Origin: Xanthoparmelia taractica
Lineage: Eukaryota; Ascomycota; Lecanoromycetes; Lecanorales; Parmeliaceae
NCBI GenBank assembly: GCA_033085395.1
Contig: MU853180.1
Span: 62,001-126,000 of the forward strand
Direction of reading: 5' to 3'
DNA: 64,000 nucleotides
Below the pieces are notes generated by a model. The model worked only from the letters and a program-made list of their open reading frames with translations, did no database searches and was not told the origin of the DNA. This document shows positions 10,868-22,900 of this stretch, piece after piece (within the stretch, counting starts at the first letter, position 1; each line of letters begins with the position of its first letter). The position numbers and the translations under genes were made by a program.

Positions 10868-13800
10868 ATGGCTTTGACGTCGGTAAGGAAATTTGGATCG
10901 AGTCATGAGCGCCGAGAACCTAACAATCGCGCAACAGTGGAAAGTCTTCAATTTTTTCGACGTCTCCGAAGTCAAACCACCGGACGGGGAAAGCTCTTCA
11001 ATCTTCGATGTCAGTCAACTTCCGATATAAATACTCGGCTTCAATGCTGACGTGGCAAGAGCAATGATCTTCACTGCGTCTGCGCTGGGTCCGACAACAT
11101 CTTTATTGGCAGCAGCGATGGCCATGTCCGCATCCTCTCCCAGGCCTTCAAGGTCGTACGAACGTTCAAAGCCCACGACACTGGTCCTATCACACAAATA
11201 AAACAGGTGGAAGGCACGGCGCTACTTGTCACTATCTCCGAGGATCTATCAAATGAACCAGTACTCAAAGTCTGGGCGCTAGACAAGACTGAGAAGAAGA
11301 CGGGTGCACCGAAGTGCTTATCAAGTTTGTCCATACACAATGGCAGAAAGCAATTCCCTGTGAGCCGCCCATTGAGAAAATGGAGGCATACTGTCTCGAC
11401 AGGGCTGATAGGGATAGATTTCGGCCTTCGCAACACTCGAGAACCTGTCTCAGCTTGCAGTAGGGTTCGCAAATGGCGCGGTCACTGTCATACGAGGCGA
11501 CTTAATACACGACCGAGGCGCCAAGCAAAGAACTGTCTTTGAGTCGGAGGAGCCAATAACAGGAGTCGAAATCCGCGAGGGTCCCAACACCACGCTTTAC
11601 CTTGCAACCACTGGGCGAATACTCACACTGACAATAACGGGAAAGGGGCAGGGACAACCAGCAAAAGTACTGGAGGATACAGGATGTGGGGTCGGCTGCA
11701 TGACGTTTGATAATGCCAACGGGGATATCGTGGTGGTACGGGACGACGCGATACATTACTATGGCATTAATGGGCGTGGTCCATCATTCGCCTATGAGGG
11801 ACCTAAACAACTCGTCAGCATATTTGGCGATTATGTCGCCCTTGTTACCCCTCCTAAAGCATCCACTCCCACTAAGATGAGTACTCTTCGTAGATTCGTT
11901 GGCAGTCGAAGGGAAGAATTGTACAATACGTCTACATTTACATTGTTGGACACAGACCTCAAATACATAGCTCATACGGAGACTCTCATTTCCCAAGTCA
12001 AAACCCTTTTCAGTGAATGGGGTGATCTATTCTTGTTGACCTTGGATGGCAAAGTGAGTGATTGTCATAGCATATGGGAACTTGATCGCTAATTGGGCAG
12101 CTCTTTCGGTATCACGAAAAGACATTGCAGCAGAAGCTCGAGATCCTGTACCAGCGTGATCTTTACGTCCTTGCTATCAACTTTGCTCAGAAAGCCGGTG
12201 TCGACACTGTACAACGCAACGTGATTCTTCGCAAGTATGGTGATTACCTGCATAAGAAGGGCGACTACGACACTGCTATGCAACAATATCTGAAGGCGAT
12301 TGACAATACCGAGCCTTCCCAAGTGATACGCAAGGTACAAGTCTCCGTTGCTTGCATTTGGACTCTGTTAATGAGTTGCCGCAGTTTCTCGACTCGCAGC
12401 GGATCAATAATCTCATCGAGTATCTTGAGGAACTACATGACCATGACAAAGCCACCGTTGATCATACCACACTTCTCCTAAATTGCTACGCTAAGCTAAA
12501 GGACACTGACAAGCTTGAGACATTTATCAAGTCCGGAACAAACTTCGACTTGGAAACAGCGATTAGTATGTGCCGGCAAGGCGGTTATTACGACCAGGCT
12601 GTCTTCCTCGCCAAGAAAAACAACGAGCATGAGCTAGTCATTGACATATTGATCGAGGACTCCAAGAAGTACGAGGACGCCCTAGATTATATCTGGCGGC
12701 TGGCACCCGAGATGGCCTACCCGAATTTGATGAAGTATGCTAGAGTACTGCTTGAGCACTGCCAGGATGATGCTACCCAAATTTTCATCGACTACTACAC
12801 AGGCCAGTATCGATCTAGGAAAGACGTGCCGATACCTACGGTACAAGAGCCACAAGGTGGAGCCTACAACGTCGCGAACCTGACATCGTTTATTCCTTTG
12901 CCCTATCGCCAAGTAAGCGTGAATCCATCGCCTGGGACAGCCGGAAACCAGCAGCTGGCGGGGACCGATGCGACAGATGCGGAAGCTGCTCAAGCTTCAG
13001 CCGAGTATGAGATACCGAAGCCACGGACAGCCTTTTCATCCTTTGTTGATCATCCCGAAAGTTTCATCACTTTTCTCGAAGCATGCTTAGAACAAGCGAA
13101 CATCGACAAGAGCGATATGACCGACCTTTACACGGCGCTATTTGAAATGTATCTGGAAACCGCTAATGCCAAGAAAGGCGATGAGAAGGCCAAATGGGAG
13201 GCTAAAGCCAGGCGATTGATTGACGGCAAAGACGTGAGTGAGATCCTGAACGGTCTACAGTTGTAGCTAAGAGGTCTTCAGATTCCAATTGACGCGTCGA
13301 ATGTGCTGCTGCTTTCACATCTCTCCAACTTTCGAGACGGAACCACCCTAGTCAGAGAGCAGCAGGGTCTTCGTTTTGACATTTTCCGATCTTATACCTC
13401 TGCTAACGATACTGCTGGGGCGATCAAGGCGTTGAGGAAATATGGCCCTGACGAGCCTCAGCTGTACCCAGCTGCCCTTGCGTACTTCACCTCTGATCCT
13501 AAGATTCTGGAAGAGGCGGGCGATGAATTGGATCTTGTCCTCCAGAAAATCGACGAAGATGGTCTGATGGCGCCATTACAGGTTATACAAACACTAAGTA
13601 CGAATGCTGTCGCAACAATGGGTATGGTCAAGAAGTATCTCAGTGATACCATCGATAGGGAGAGAAAGGAGATATCAAATGTACGTCATACTTCGTTGAC
13701 CCCAATATAGTCTGTTGACAGAATCTAGAATCGTCGTCTCATCGAAAGCTACCGTACTGAGACCGAATCCAAGCGAAAGGAGATGGACGATTTGGGCAGT

Positions 13801-14106
13801 AAGCCTACCGTCTTCCAGACCAGGCGATGCGCTGCATGTGGTAGGAGCTTGGATCTACCAACAGTGCACTTTTTATGCAAGCACTCTTTTCACCAAAGTT
13901 GTCTCAATGAGACAGATGGCGTGGAGGCGGAATGTCCAAAGTGCGCTGCAGCAAACAATAGTATTCGTTCTTTCAGAAAGGCCCAGGAGGACTCGGCGGA
14001 TAGGCACGATATGTTTCAAGAGGCATTGCAGCGAAGCCGAGATAAGTTTGGAACAATTAGCGAGTTCTTCGGTCGAGGCGTCATGACGGCGCCGACTGCA
14101 GAATAG
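10868..14106 (+). CDS. VPS11: VPS11/PEP5, core subunit of HOPS and CORVET
   Basis: Shared core subunit of the HOPS and CORVET tethers, which drive endosome and vacuole fusion. Eight exons: 10868-10882, 10938-11009, 11060-11359, 11418-12053, 12101-12334, 12385-13233, 13282-13680 and 13729-14106. The seven introns are 47-58 bp, and the product is 960 aa. The start MALTSWKVFNFFDVSEVK matches the family. Then come a beta-propeller (GSDNIFIGSSDGHVRILSQ), a clathrin-type helical solenoid (LFRYHEKTLQQKLEILYQRD; VIRKFLDSQRINNL) and a C-terminal RING-H2 at about residues 869-910, with CAACGRS, a H..C..H core and CPKC. All zinc ligands appear present. The very short first exon (15 bp) is supported by the MALTS/WKVF junction. 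The next gene starts 207 bp downstream on the same strand. Confidence 0.95.
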
Positions 14107-14313
14107 AACGGAAGCGTAACAAGCTTGTGAACACAAGGCATTCCCTGTAAAATATGTACTCAAGACCAATAGCCACACGTGATGGCGCGTATTTTGGCTC
14201 GGACGCGTCTTCGCGGCTAGCTCCCCCACTTTCACATCTTCACAAGCTCGCTCCCGGAGACTTTCGGGCATCGAAGGAAGATCTGGCAGCCTGCGCAATG
14301 TGCATACTCAGAC

Positions 14314-16468
14314 ATGGCGAAACGTAAAGTGATTGAGGACTCAGATGACGACGAAAAGGCTGAAGCAACCCCGCCACGTCCATCGGCAACCGGGCTCTTA
14401 AACATCACATTGAGCACACTCGTAAGCCTCGATGACTCTCAATTGCACGGGATAGGGGAGCAAAGTGCCGATCCGAGTACAAGCTCAACCGGTCCGTACT
14501 CTTCTCGATGTCTGCACCTTGCCCTTGACTGTAGAAGCTGACCGGTTCACAGAGCTGCTCAATCGTGAATCGCGCGCTGCACACAAAAGCCTGATCGAGC
14601 CAACCCCCAGAAGCACACGCCCTACGATGCGAACATATAGCTTCACTGAACAGCAGACACCTACCTCACCTACGGCGTCCCGGCTGAAGACTAAAAGATC
14701 GAAAACGAGCGTCGAGAAGCCGAGAGCCCAGAAACCGTTGAAGACGTACGGGAGAAGTAGTCAAGACATTTTTGAGTTCTATGGCAGCAGTGATAGAGAA
14801 CTCGATGGTACGCCAACAATACTTTTAGGTCACAAAGCTGAAAAGCGCAAGAAGAGTGAAAACCCGAGGGTAGATCACGCAGTGAGCAGGCGGGGCTCTC
14901 AAGACGAACATGTTACGAGAAGGGCGATCACTTCATCTGGCGGAGATACGGAACTGTTGAGTACCTGGCCAAAACCACATGAGATCTCGTCGGCGGCCGA
15001 GAAGGAAGCATCTCTGCGGAGTTCCATGCCTCCTCCAGCGTCCAAGTCTACGTCATTCGAGCATTCGCAGCGGTCGCAAACAGACACGATAACTACGGTC
15101 GCTGACCCAGCGGCTGCCAAATCCTTTACGAGCAATTTACTCCCGCCTGCAGTGGCAAATTACTCTGAAATTTATTCAGCTGATCGCATTTCAGCTCCTA
15201 GAAGGCCCTCATGTGGTGAACTTGACGAGGGACGTTCCCAAGACTTAGCCCAGAATGTCAAACTTCAGTCTATTCGTTCCAATGAGGCAACCAGACGCAT
15301 TGATCCAATTGAAGAATCAGCATCTAGCTCAAGGGCTTCTGAGATTTCGTCCAGCAAGAGTACTACCGTAAGTAGAGCGAACCAAGCGGAAAACGTCTCG
15401 GAAGAGCTTAGTTCACACGTCGATGTTGGGCGCTTGGGTTCACCGCTCGACTCTGGTACATTAACAACTGTCAACCCTGTATCGCTACTGCTAGCGTCTA
15501 CGGCCACAGAGGGGGCTCAGGACGAGCTTTCAGACTCAATGCCTGAGGCAGCTAGTAAAAGCGTAACCAAACCAATGAAAACATCAAAAAGAAAGAGAGA
15601 CACGGATGACGAGCCTCTTGATGAGCATGGCTCCGACGACAATGCCCTTGGAGTTCCAAAAGAGCATTACCAGCCTCGCCCCAGCAAGCGAAGGTCTGGC
15701 GGTGGAGATCGAGAGATTGTCATACCGACAGATTTCTCTAAGAGGCCGGAAGCGATAGGCAAAGGCAAGCGCAAGACCAAACGACATAAGACCACGGCGT
15801 TCCAGGAATTACTACCCAAGGACGAGGATGAGGACGAGGAAGTCAAAGTGGTACCGGACCCGAGGTTTGAGATTCCTGAAAAGAAAACGCAAAAGATCTC
15901 CACAGAAAATGATCAGCCAGATACGGAGAGCAAGGACAATACAGAAAAGATCCGACCCGAAGCCGAACCAGAACCGAATCAAACAGCTAAATCAACTGGG
16001 CAGAAAAAACGAGGCAGACCTAAAAAGGTAGTGACAAATTTATCCGAAGAAACAGTTCTGGACGAGCCAGAAGCCGATTATGATCACGACGGCGCTGAAA
16101 CAGAGGAGCATGTCAAGAAATCGCAGAAGAAGACGAAGACTAGAGAGAAACCAATGCCAATCATCGACGAGCGAGACAGCGACACCAACGGCGCACCAGC
16201 CGCTCAAGACGACGCTCCAGCTCCATCAACCAACATACTCAACGAGACCAACGGCAACGTCATCCCTCCAAAACCTACAACGGAGTCTCCACCAAAAACA
16301 TCGCCAGCCAAACCCATCCTTCCCCCAGAAACCCCGCACAAATCCACAACGCCCGCGCCCAAAGGCCCAGACAAGCACAGCCCAATCAGCAGCGGCAAAG
16401 TGGCCTACCGAGTGGGCTTGAGCAAGAGGGCAAGAATCGCGCCGTTGTTAAGAATCGTGCGGAAATGA
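14314..16468 (+). CDS. AT-hook nuclear protein
   Basis: Probable chromatin or DNA-binding protein. The N-terminal exon starts at 14314 (MAKRKVIEDSDDDEKAEATP). The main exon runs in a second frame to 16468. They must be joined by an intron whose donor is GTAAGC at 14422. The acceptor is uncertain: 14455 gives only 34 bp, while 14554 gives 133 bp with a CTGAC branch-like site. The protein would be about 673-706 aa. It is mostly polar and disordered, with many basic patches (KRKRDTDDE, KGKRKTKRHK). One clear AT-hook, KKRGRPKKV, lies near 16005-16030. The C-terminus, YRVGLSKRARIAPLLRIVRK, has the look of a conserved signature. A start at GTG 14465 without the first exon is possible but less likely. 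Confidence 0.75.
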
Positions 16469-17308
16469 GGGACGATATTCTCGACAAATGCCGTCCACGC
16501 CGCGGCGGCGGTGGCGATGAATGCTGCAACGAGTATGTATGGGATATGGATGGATGGATGGGATAGAGGCGGCATGGGGCGTTTCAGGGACAATAGCTAG
16601 CTGCTGTGAAGTTTTGGTGGAGAAACATGGTAAATGATACCCCTTTTGCAGATATTGCTTTGATATAAGTATTCGCAATCAGTGGATAGCTAGCTATATA
16701 AACATATAAATATATGCTATGGTCCATGATCGTATTTGGAACATGTCAAGAAAAGCAACATGTCCTGTACAGTGTGCCGTTCCTTGTGACGCCTCAATAC
16801 TCCAGGCAGGTACTCAATCAATCTATTCCGCTAGGTGCTGGTTTTCTCGAGGGTTTAAGACTGGGCGGTCGTGCCTACAAAGAGCTCCTAACATGAATGG
16901 GAAATAGGGAGAAGAAGGAAGGAAGGAAGGAAGGAAGAAAGAAAGAAGCCTCCTTGATGTGTGCTTACCGGACGTCGACTTTACGCTTGCTTCTAATGGC
17001 CTCCACGCTGCCAAATACTTTAAGAACAATATCTTTACCCTAGACACCACATAACACCGTACCTGACCTTTGGCGGCCAGAAAACCAAGTATGGTGCTGA
17101 TACCTGTGATAATTATGATTATTATCACGTCAATTGGAGGTTTGTTTGGCAATGGTGACCTTCGTCTCGAGTACTCCTTTTGATTCTTCGTCGTTGTGGC
17201 AGAAGAAAAGCAATGAAACGAAAAGCATTAGCTTATATTATTGTGACCGTTTCGACGTTATCATGATCTACGTGACTTACCATCTTACGTCAGTTGCATG
17301 CAGGCGAT
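16469..17308. other. Convergent intergenic region with GGAA/GAAA tract
   Basis: 840 bp between the 3' ends of the AT-hook gene (+) and the F-box-like gene (-). It holds a short purine microsatellite of GGAA then GAAA units (about 16911-16948). Nothing coding is supported. Confidence 0.5.
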
Positions 17309-18967
17309 TCACGGCTCTCGCGGAGAGTTAGCAACGAAGCAAGCCTTGCAACACTTCTCCCGACTCTGCACTTTACCCTCGCCCTTCTCCATCTCCCTCA
17401 CTTCCTCCATCATGTCCGCCGCTGCCTTTTCCTTTTGTCTTCTCTTGAGTTCGTGCTGAAACACTGGGTTTTTCGGCTCATGCTGTAGGGCTTGCGTCAG
17501 CATCTGGATGACATCTCGAAGGGCCTCGGAACGTGGGCGACCGTTGTGCCCTCCGAGCTGATCAAGCGCCTCCCATGCCTCAGCTGCCAGGTATTGGACC
17601 CTGGCACACTCATGCGCGTCGCCGTGCCCCGCACCATCGCGGGCTATATTTACCATCGGCTGTAGCAACGCTTGTGCTGCGCGCACATGTTGTACGTCTT
17701 TAGGAAATTTCAAGTATGCTTCAGCCAGGGCTACATCCGATGTATAAAGCATCGTCCCTATGTTTTCCTCAAGCGAAAGCCCAGCGAACAGCCCCGTTGC
17801 CGGCTCTGTGGGTGCGTCTCGACTGTATAGCAACCTTAGCCTATAGCAGAGATCAAGCATGCGTCTGAACTTTTGAATTGCCAAGGCGAAATGGCCGGCT
17901 CCGAACGTCGTCATTGCTTCTTTATAGACTGGAAGCAGCGTCGAAAAAACCTCATGAATGCTTGGTCGCGCTCTGGACAACGTAGTCTGGATTTCTTGCC
18001 GATGCCGCTCGCTGATTGGGGCGTCGATATAAGAGAACCCAATGCTATGTAAGGCTCGTAATGGTTCCAGAAGCCTCCGTAGCCGTGGGGTGTTGAAGAG
18101 GCTAGGCATTTCTGACATCCTGGATCTAGGTTCCGTGGTTCTGTTGACCGTTTTGTATCTGACATCATTTCTTTCTTCCTCAAAGGCTGCGCTCCTCTCG
18201 ACCGCGATTCTCGGAATCTTTGTCGGACCTTCACGACTAGCGGCAGCGTGCTTGGTGGCTGCATTCAGGAAATCCGCTGATTTTTGGTATGTAAGCGGGT
18301 TCAGAACCTCATCACCAATAATGACCCAAAGCTCTAGGCGCTGTAGCATGAGCTCCATCTGACCTTCGTCGGGTTGACCGTTCGTTAATAAACAAGATAA
18401 CAGATATCTGCAGAACATAGGAAGATCGTCGCAAGCGATAATGAGGTGGCGATTCCTCCGCTGACCAGACGACAGGGAATCTGGAATTAAATCAATTTCC
18501 ATAATATGACGCGTGCAGGCCAGGGCCTTCGAGCTATCTGAACAAATGGGCAGCACATAGCCATTGTCTCCGAAAGGTTCGAATCCATCTGGCTGAAATA
18601 GTGGCCCTGGTGTGACGGTATTGAACTATTGATGCGAACGAAGAGGTTCTCCATGTAGAAGATGTTGCTGGCTTCGTGGTATATCTGTCGATTGATGAAG
18701 AGAATTGAATTATGAAACCGATACATATATCCGTATTCCAACGTATCCTGTGTATCAAGTTAACCAGCAATTAGCCGGGTCATTTGAGGGATACATAGAA
18801 CTTGCAATTCCAGGTTCGAAAAGTCTGTGCTGGGCGTATTTGGTTGATAGCAGGAAGCGATAAATCTTCTCTCGAACTTCGCGAGGCGCTCTCATAAAAG
18901 GCCCCAGATTGTCTATTAAATTCTCGGCTGCAAGAGAATCAGAGCCTGGTATTAACGTTGTAGCCAT
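17309..18967 (-). CDS. F-box-like protein with C-terminal helical repeat region
   Basis: Three minus-strand exons. The ATG is at 18967 (MATTLIPGSD) and the stop at 17309. Exon 1 is 18967-18806. The first intron (18748-18805, 58 bp) uses a non-canonical GC donor, GCAAGT, with CACAG acceptor. Only this keeps the frame, joining RLFEPGI to DTLEYGYMYRF. The second intron is either 18589-18626 (38 bp) or 18593-18639 (47 bp). The first choice gives 520 aa. The N-terminal segment APREVREKIYRFLL and FINRQIYHEASNIFYMENLF match the fungal F-box-like/2EXR pattern of lineage-expanded families. The C-terminal 250 residues are helical and TPR-like (ALAEAYLKFPKDVQHVRAA, VQYLAAEAWEALDQLGG). It may be a substrate adaptor, but no partner is identifiable. 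Confidence 0.75.
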
Positions 18968-19497
18968 GGATGATTGGAATATGCCCAGCAGCTGGAGGCC
19001 CGAACACAAAACTCTGTCGGGTACTTTCTGTTTATTAGCCTAGCAAAACAGTACTGGTTGCCATAGTAGCGCTCTTCGAGACTCGAGCGATGACTGCAAC
19101 AATACTTTACGTGGTTTAAAGACAGATTGAACAAGTGTAGCTTGGCTCGGGGAATGGGACGGGGTTCACGATGTTTGTATTGCTGGGTTGTAACTGCTAG
19201 AGTAGGTATGTTGGGAGTGCTTAAACAAGGTACACTGTTCTAGCCTAAAGCTAGTCCAAATCTGGCCTTCACGCCTGCTTAACACATACAATAAGAATGT
19301 CGCCATTGGTCCACCATGATATATGTTCCCCTTCTCCCCTCGCCTGCCCCTTCTCGCCCACCATTGGACCAGATACAGACCATTCACACAAACACCAAGT
19401 TCCCCTCTCTTGCAACTCCCTCGCAAAGCCTCCCCAAGTTCACCGTTGGCCCCCGAGAACCAACTCTCAAGCTCTGAAAAGATAACCATCATGCGCG
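18968..19497. other. Divergent intergenic region
   Basis: About 530 bp between the minus-strand F-box-like gene and the small plus-strand gene, likely holding both promoters. The plus-strand side is C/T-rich before 19490, as is common in fungal leaders. No specific site is assigned. Confidence 0.35.
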
Positions 19498-19779
19498 ATG
19501 ACCGCGACGCGCCTTCTCCAAACCGTCACGCGGCGAATGGCTTTACGTACGGGTGGCAGCTATGAGGATACACCATTTCCCATGGCAACAAACAAGGTAT
19601 TTTATAGAACAGGGAGCGAGATTGGTCATGCAAGATCGTCTTCGCGCAAGGCGCCCGTTAAGGATGACAAGATCTTGACTGTTCTTGGTCCTGATACAGG
19701 GATCCCACCAATTATACTGGGGTTTCTTTATTCAAAAAAAAAAAAAAAAAGATTTCGAGCGAAGACAGCGAATAAGTGA
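19498..19779 (+). CDS. Small basic protein, possibly mitochondrial
   Basis: A 93-codon frame starting MTATRLLQTVTRRMALRTGG. This Arg-rich, Ser/Thr-rich, acid-free start resembles a mitochondrial targeting sequence. It continues PFPMATNKVFYRTGSEIGHA and DDKILTVLGPDTGIPPIILG, which read as a folded, conserved-style segment. After that the frame enters a run of 17 adenines (19734-19750) and ends in a Lys-rich tail. The tract could cause slippage or mark an unrecognised splice or stop variant, so the last 20 residues are doubtful. An upstream ATG at 19491 is in another frame. I do not recognise the family. An alternative is that the frame is fortuitous. Confidence 0.45.
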   Translation: MTATRLLQTVTRRMALRTGGSYEDTPFPMATNKVFYRTGSEIGHARSSSRKAPVKDDKILTVLGPDTGIPPIILGFLYSKKKKKRFRAKTANK

Positions 19780-19965
19780 TTGCACTGACACTCAATCTAT
19801 CAATCCTGCGTTCAAGTAAGAAATCTTACAGACCGTGCTTTTGTACACAGCGACAAGCGACCCACACGTGTCTCATATACATATCTGTACCACAAACGCC
19901 CCGACGATGCAACGCAGGCGTTCCTCATAATTCCCAGACTCTAAGCGTACCCAGGTTCAAGCGTC

Positions 19966-22900
19966 CTAATCCCCGTCTTCACCTCCTCTAGCTTTCAAAA
20001 CGCCCAAGTCAATCAGCCTCTCCCAAACGCCGTCCCTCCTGCCCACCATCTCCCTGTCTACTTCTAGTCCATCTAATCTTCCCAGAGCCTTGCAACCATT
20101 GATGACCAGCATTTCATAGACCCTTCTCCTCAACTTTGTATCCTCATCCAATCTTTCCCGTGAGAGATTGTCTGCTGCCTTATCGACAGCTGGCAGGAGG
20201 TACGCTCGGGTGTTGTGGAGGTCATGCTCGGCATCATCATCGTTTGCTCTCGCGTTGCATCCATGAGGGACGACACGCTTCTCCTCTCGTGCAGGCTCCT
20301 GTGGGGTGTAGAAGCCCACGGTCAAAGGGTTATTTCGTAGGTCAACTTCGAGCAAGCCTTTCCCGATCCGGTTGAGCACAGTTGATGTTCGTCGCAATCT
20401 TGAGACACGGTTGCCTGCGAGGAACAGCTTTTCTAATTTGACTATCCCGAGCAAAGGACGTAGATCATGGATAGCGTTGTAATTGGCGTTAAGGATACGA
20501 ACATTAGGGCATTGGAGGCCGAAATCTAGAGGCAAGTTGGGTAGGCCCGTTGAAGCCAGCTCCAGATGGTGCAGATTGAGAAATGGGGTCGATGGGGCGA
20601 AGTCCGTCAGCGGATTGCCGGAGAGATAGAGGTTGCGGACCTCGTAGCAGTCGTTGTATCGGATTTCTGATAAGCTAGAAGCAGGATCGAGCCTTTGTTC
20701 GCGCCATGAGAGTGTCTCAAGCTGCTTTAAGCAATTGAGATTTCTTATCTGCCCAACTGAATTCTTATCAATGTTGATTGTTTTGAGCTTTGGCATTGCT
20801 GCCACCTCGAGAAAGGAGAGGCAATTGTTGGATATATTGAGAGTGTCCAAGCTGGAGAGAGGATCGGACCTGCAGATGTTGAGAGTCTCAAGATCATTGT
20901 AGCCTAACACTGTTAGACACGACCTATCACGGCCAATATTTGACTCTGGAGAGCTTACTGAGATCGCATGTCCTCAGGCTTGCTAGCTGATCTAGATTAA
21001 ATGCTTGAATAAGTTCATTATCACGCAGATCAAGATCAGAAAGCCGCGGACTATAATTCGTTAGCCAGAGCATCGCCACTTTGGCTAGGGACGTACAGAT
21101 TGAAGCCTTTGAAATCAACGGCTCGTAGCGTGTTGCCTCTCAGACTTAGGCTTATCAGGCCGTCCAGGTCCTCAATACCGTTCAAGCTTCGAATTTCATT
21201 ATGGTCTGCTTTCAAGGCTCGCAAATGGACAAGACTATGAAAGCCTTTGACACTTTGAAGGTTATTTTCGGAGACATTCATGTACTGAAGATTGTACAGT
21301 GAGTTCCATGCTGCAAGGTCGGATAAGCAATTACCCCGGATATTCAGTCGCCGAACAGTACTGGGAATGCCGTTCAACTCCCCAATTTTGTTGTTCGAAA
21401 CGTCGAGCTCCTCAATCCCTCCACAGAATTCGTCAAGCAAGTGCAGAGTCTTCAACTCTCGATCGTGTAAGTCAACACTGCGTATGTAATCCCAGTACGG
21501 CTCATAGGGTTCTAAGTCGGTAAGATTCTTAACCAGCGTTTGGGCAGCGAGTGACAATCTATTATCCGCCTGGTGCGTTCGGAACTGTTTCGGCCTCCTC
21601 GTCACTTGACCAAGCCCGCTGTCAAGAGGCTTGTCGATCTGGTGGACTGTGAAGTCTGGTAACGGACTAAGGTGAAAGCTTACGCTAGACTGGTTGCCTG
21701 TCGTTGGCGGCACCATCAAGCTCCTGGACACTGGCAGAGGGGTTGACACTGCTACTTCCAGAGTTATAGGACGACCTTTACTTGAATACTGAACTAACGA
21801 CAACTCATCTTGTTCGTCCAGGCGCGACATTGGGCGGGCATGATAGGGCTGGTTGCCAAATGACAATCGACGCGAAGTACCGCGTCGAACTGGCTTTTGC
21901 ATCACACTAAAAGATGTGCGTCTGCTGCTGGATCTTATTGGCTGATGGTTTTGGCGGACGGGCGATTCCTCCAGGTTCAGCTCACTTTGTCCTTCGCAAA
22001 GATCGAGCTCATCGTCATCATTCTCGTGAGCTGGTTCTCTCTGATCTACTAACGGCGAGGAGAATGCAACTGTGACCACACGAGCCTGACGATGTACGCT
22101 AGTTTTGTGTTTGGGAACCCGAGATTCACGACCTTCGAGGATACTGATCTCGTGCTCGACTTCTGCTTCGTGCTGATCATTAGGATTTGTAGAGAACCCC
22201 GGTGGACCCTCTTTGGCCGGCAAAGCCTCCTCACCCCAAGACGTAGCTCGTGTGCCGGGCTGAGGGCCGCTCCAAGCAAAATGAGAGTGTTTTGAGGGCG
22301 CCGAACTGTCTTCGGCCGCCTCCAACATTTTGCCCTCTGCAGTTCTGGGTCTCACGTCCCCGAATGCTTCAGCAACATCTACCGCCTTTGTAATAGCTTC
22401 ATTGATTCTTGCTTGATCGAGACTGGAGACATTATTCGCTGCCGAACCTGCAGATTTGACAGACGATATTGATTCCTTGACTCGTTTCAATTCTTCCATC
22501 TCATCAACACTCAAGTCAGGTATATCACCAAAGAGGTCCTCCTCAGTCCCGTCACTCACAGTATGTTCATGGTTTCCGTCGTTGTCAACGTTGGCCGAAC
22601 CTTTTCGCTTAATCCACAGCTGCTTTTGACGATCAAACACCATGCCCGCCATCTGGTCGGACAGGAGATGAGCAACGGTCTGAGGGGCAATCACCAACCT
22701 GTTGGTAGAGCTGTGGGATGATCCTGTAGGATTTGAGCGACTGGTTGACGGACCTGAAGTGGAGTCGGAGCCATTGGACTGGATATGTCTTTCAGATCCT
22801 GAAATCAAAAAATCGTGTGTTGAAGAGGGATATTTGCGCTTATGAGATTGGACATCACTCTCGAGTATACGGATGTTTGGTGGGTCACTTTCCGTACCGC

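Noticed and set aside
18570..18595. GGTTCGAATCC, a tRNA B-box-like motif
   Set aside because: No T-stem pairing around it, no A-box or acceptor stem at the right distance, and it lies inside the F-box-like coding region.
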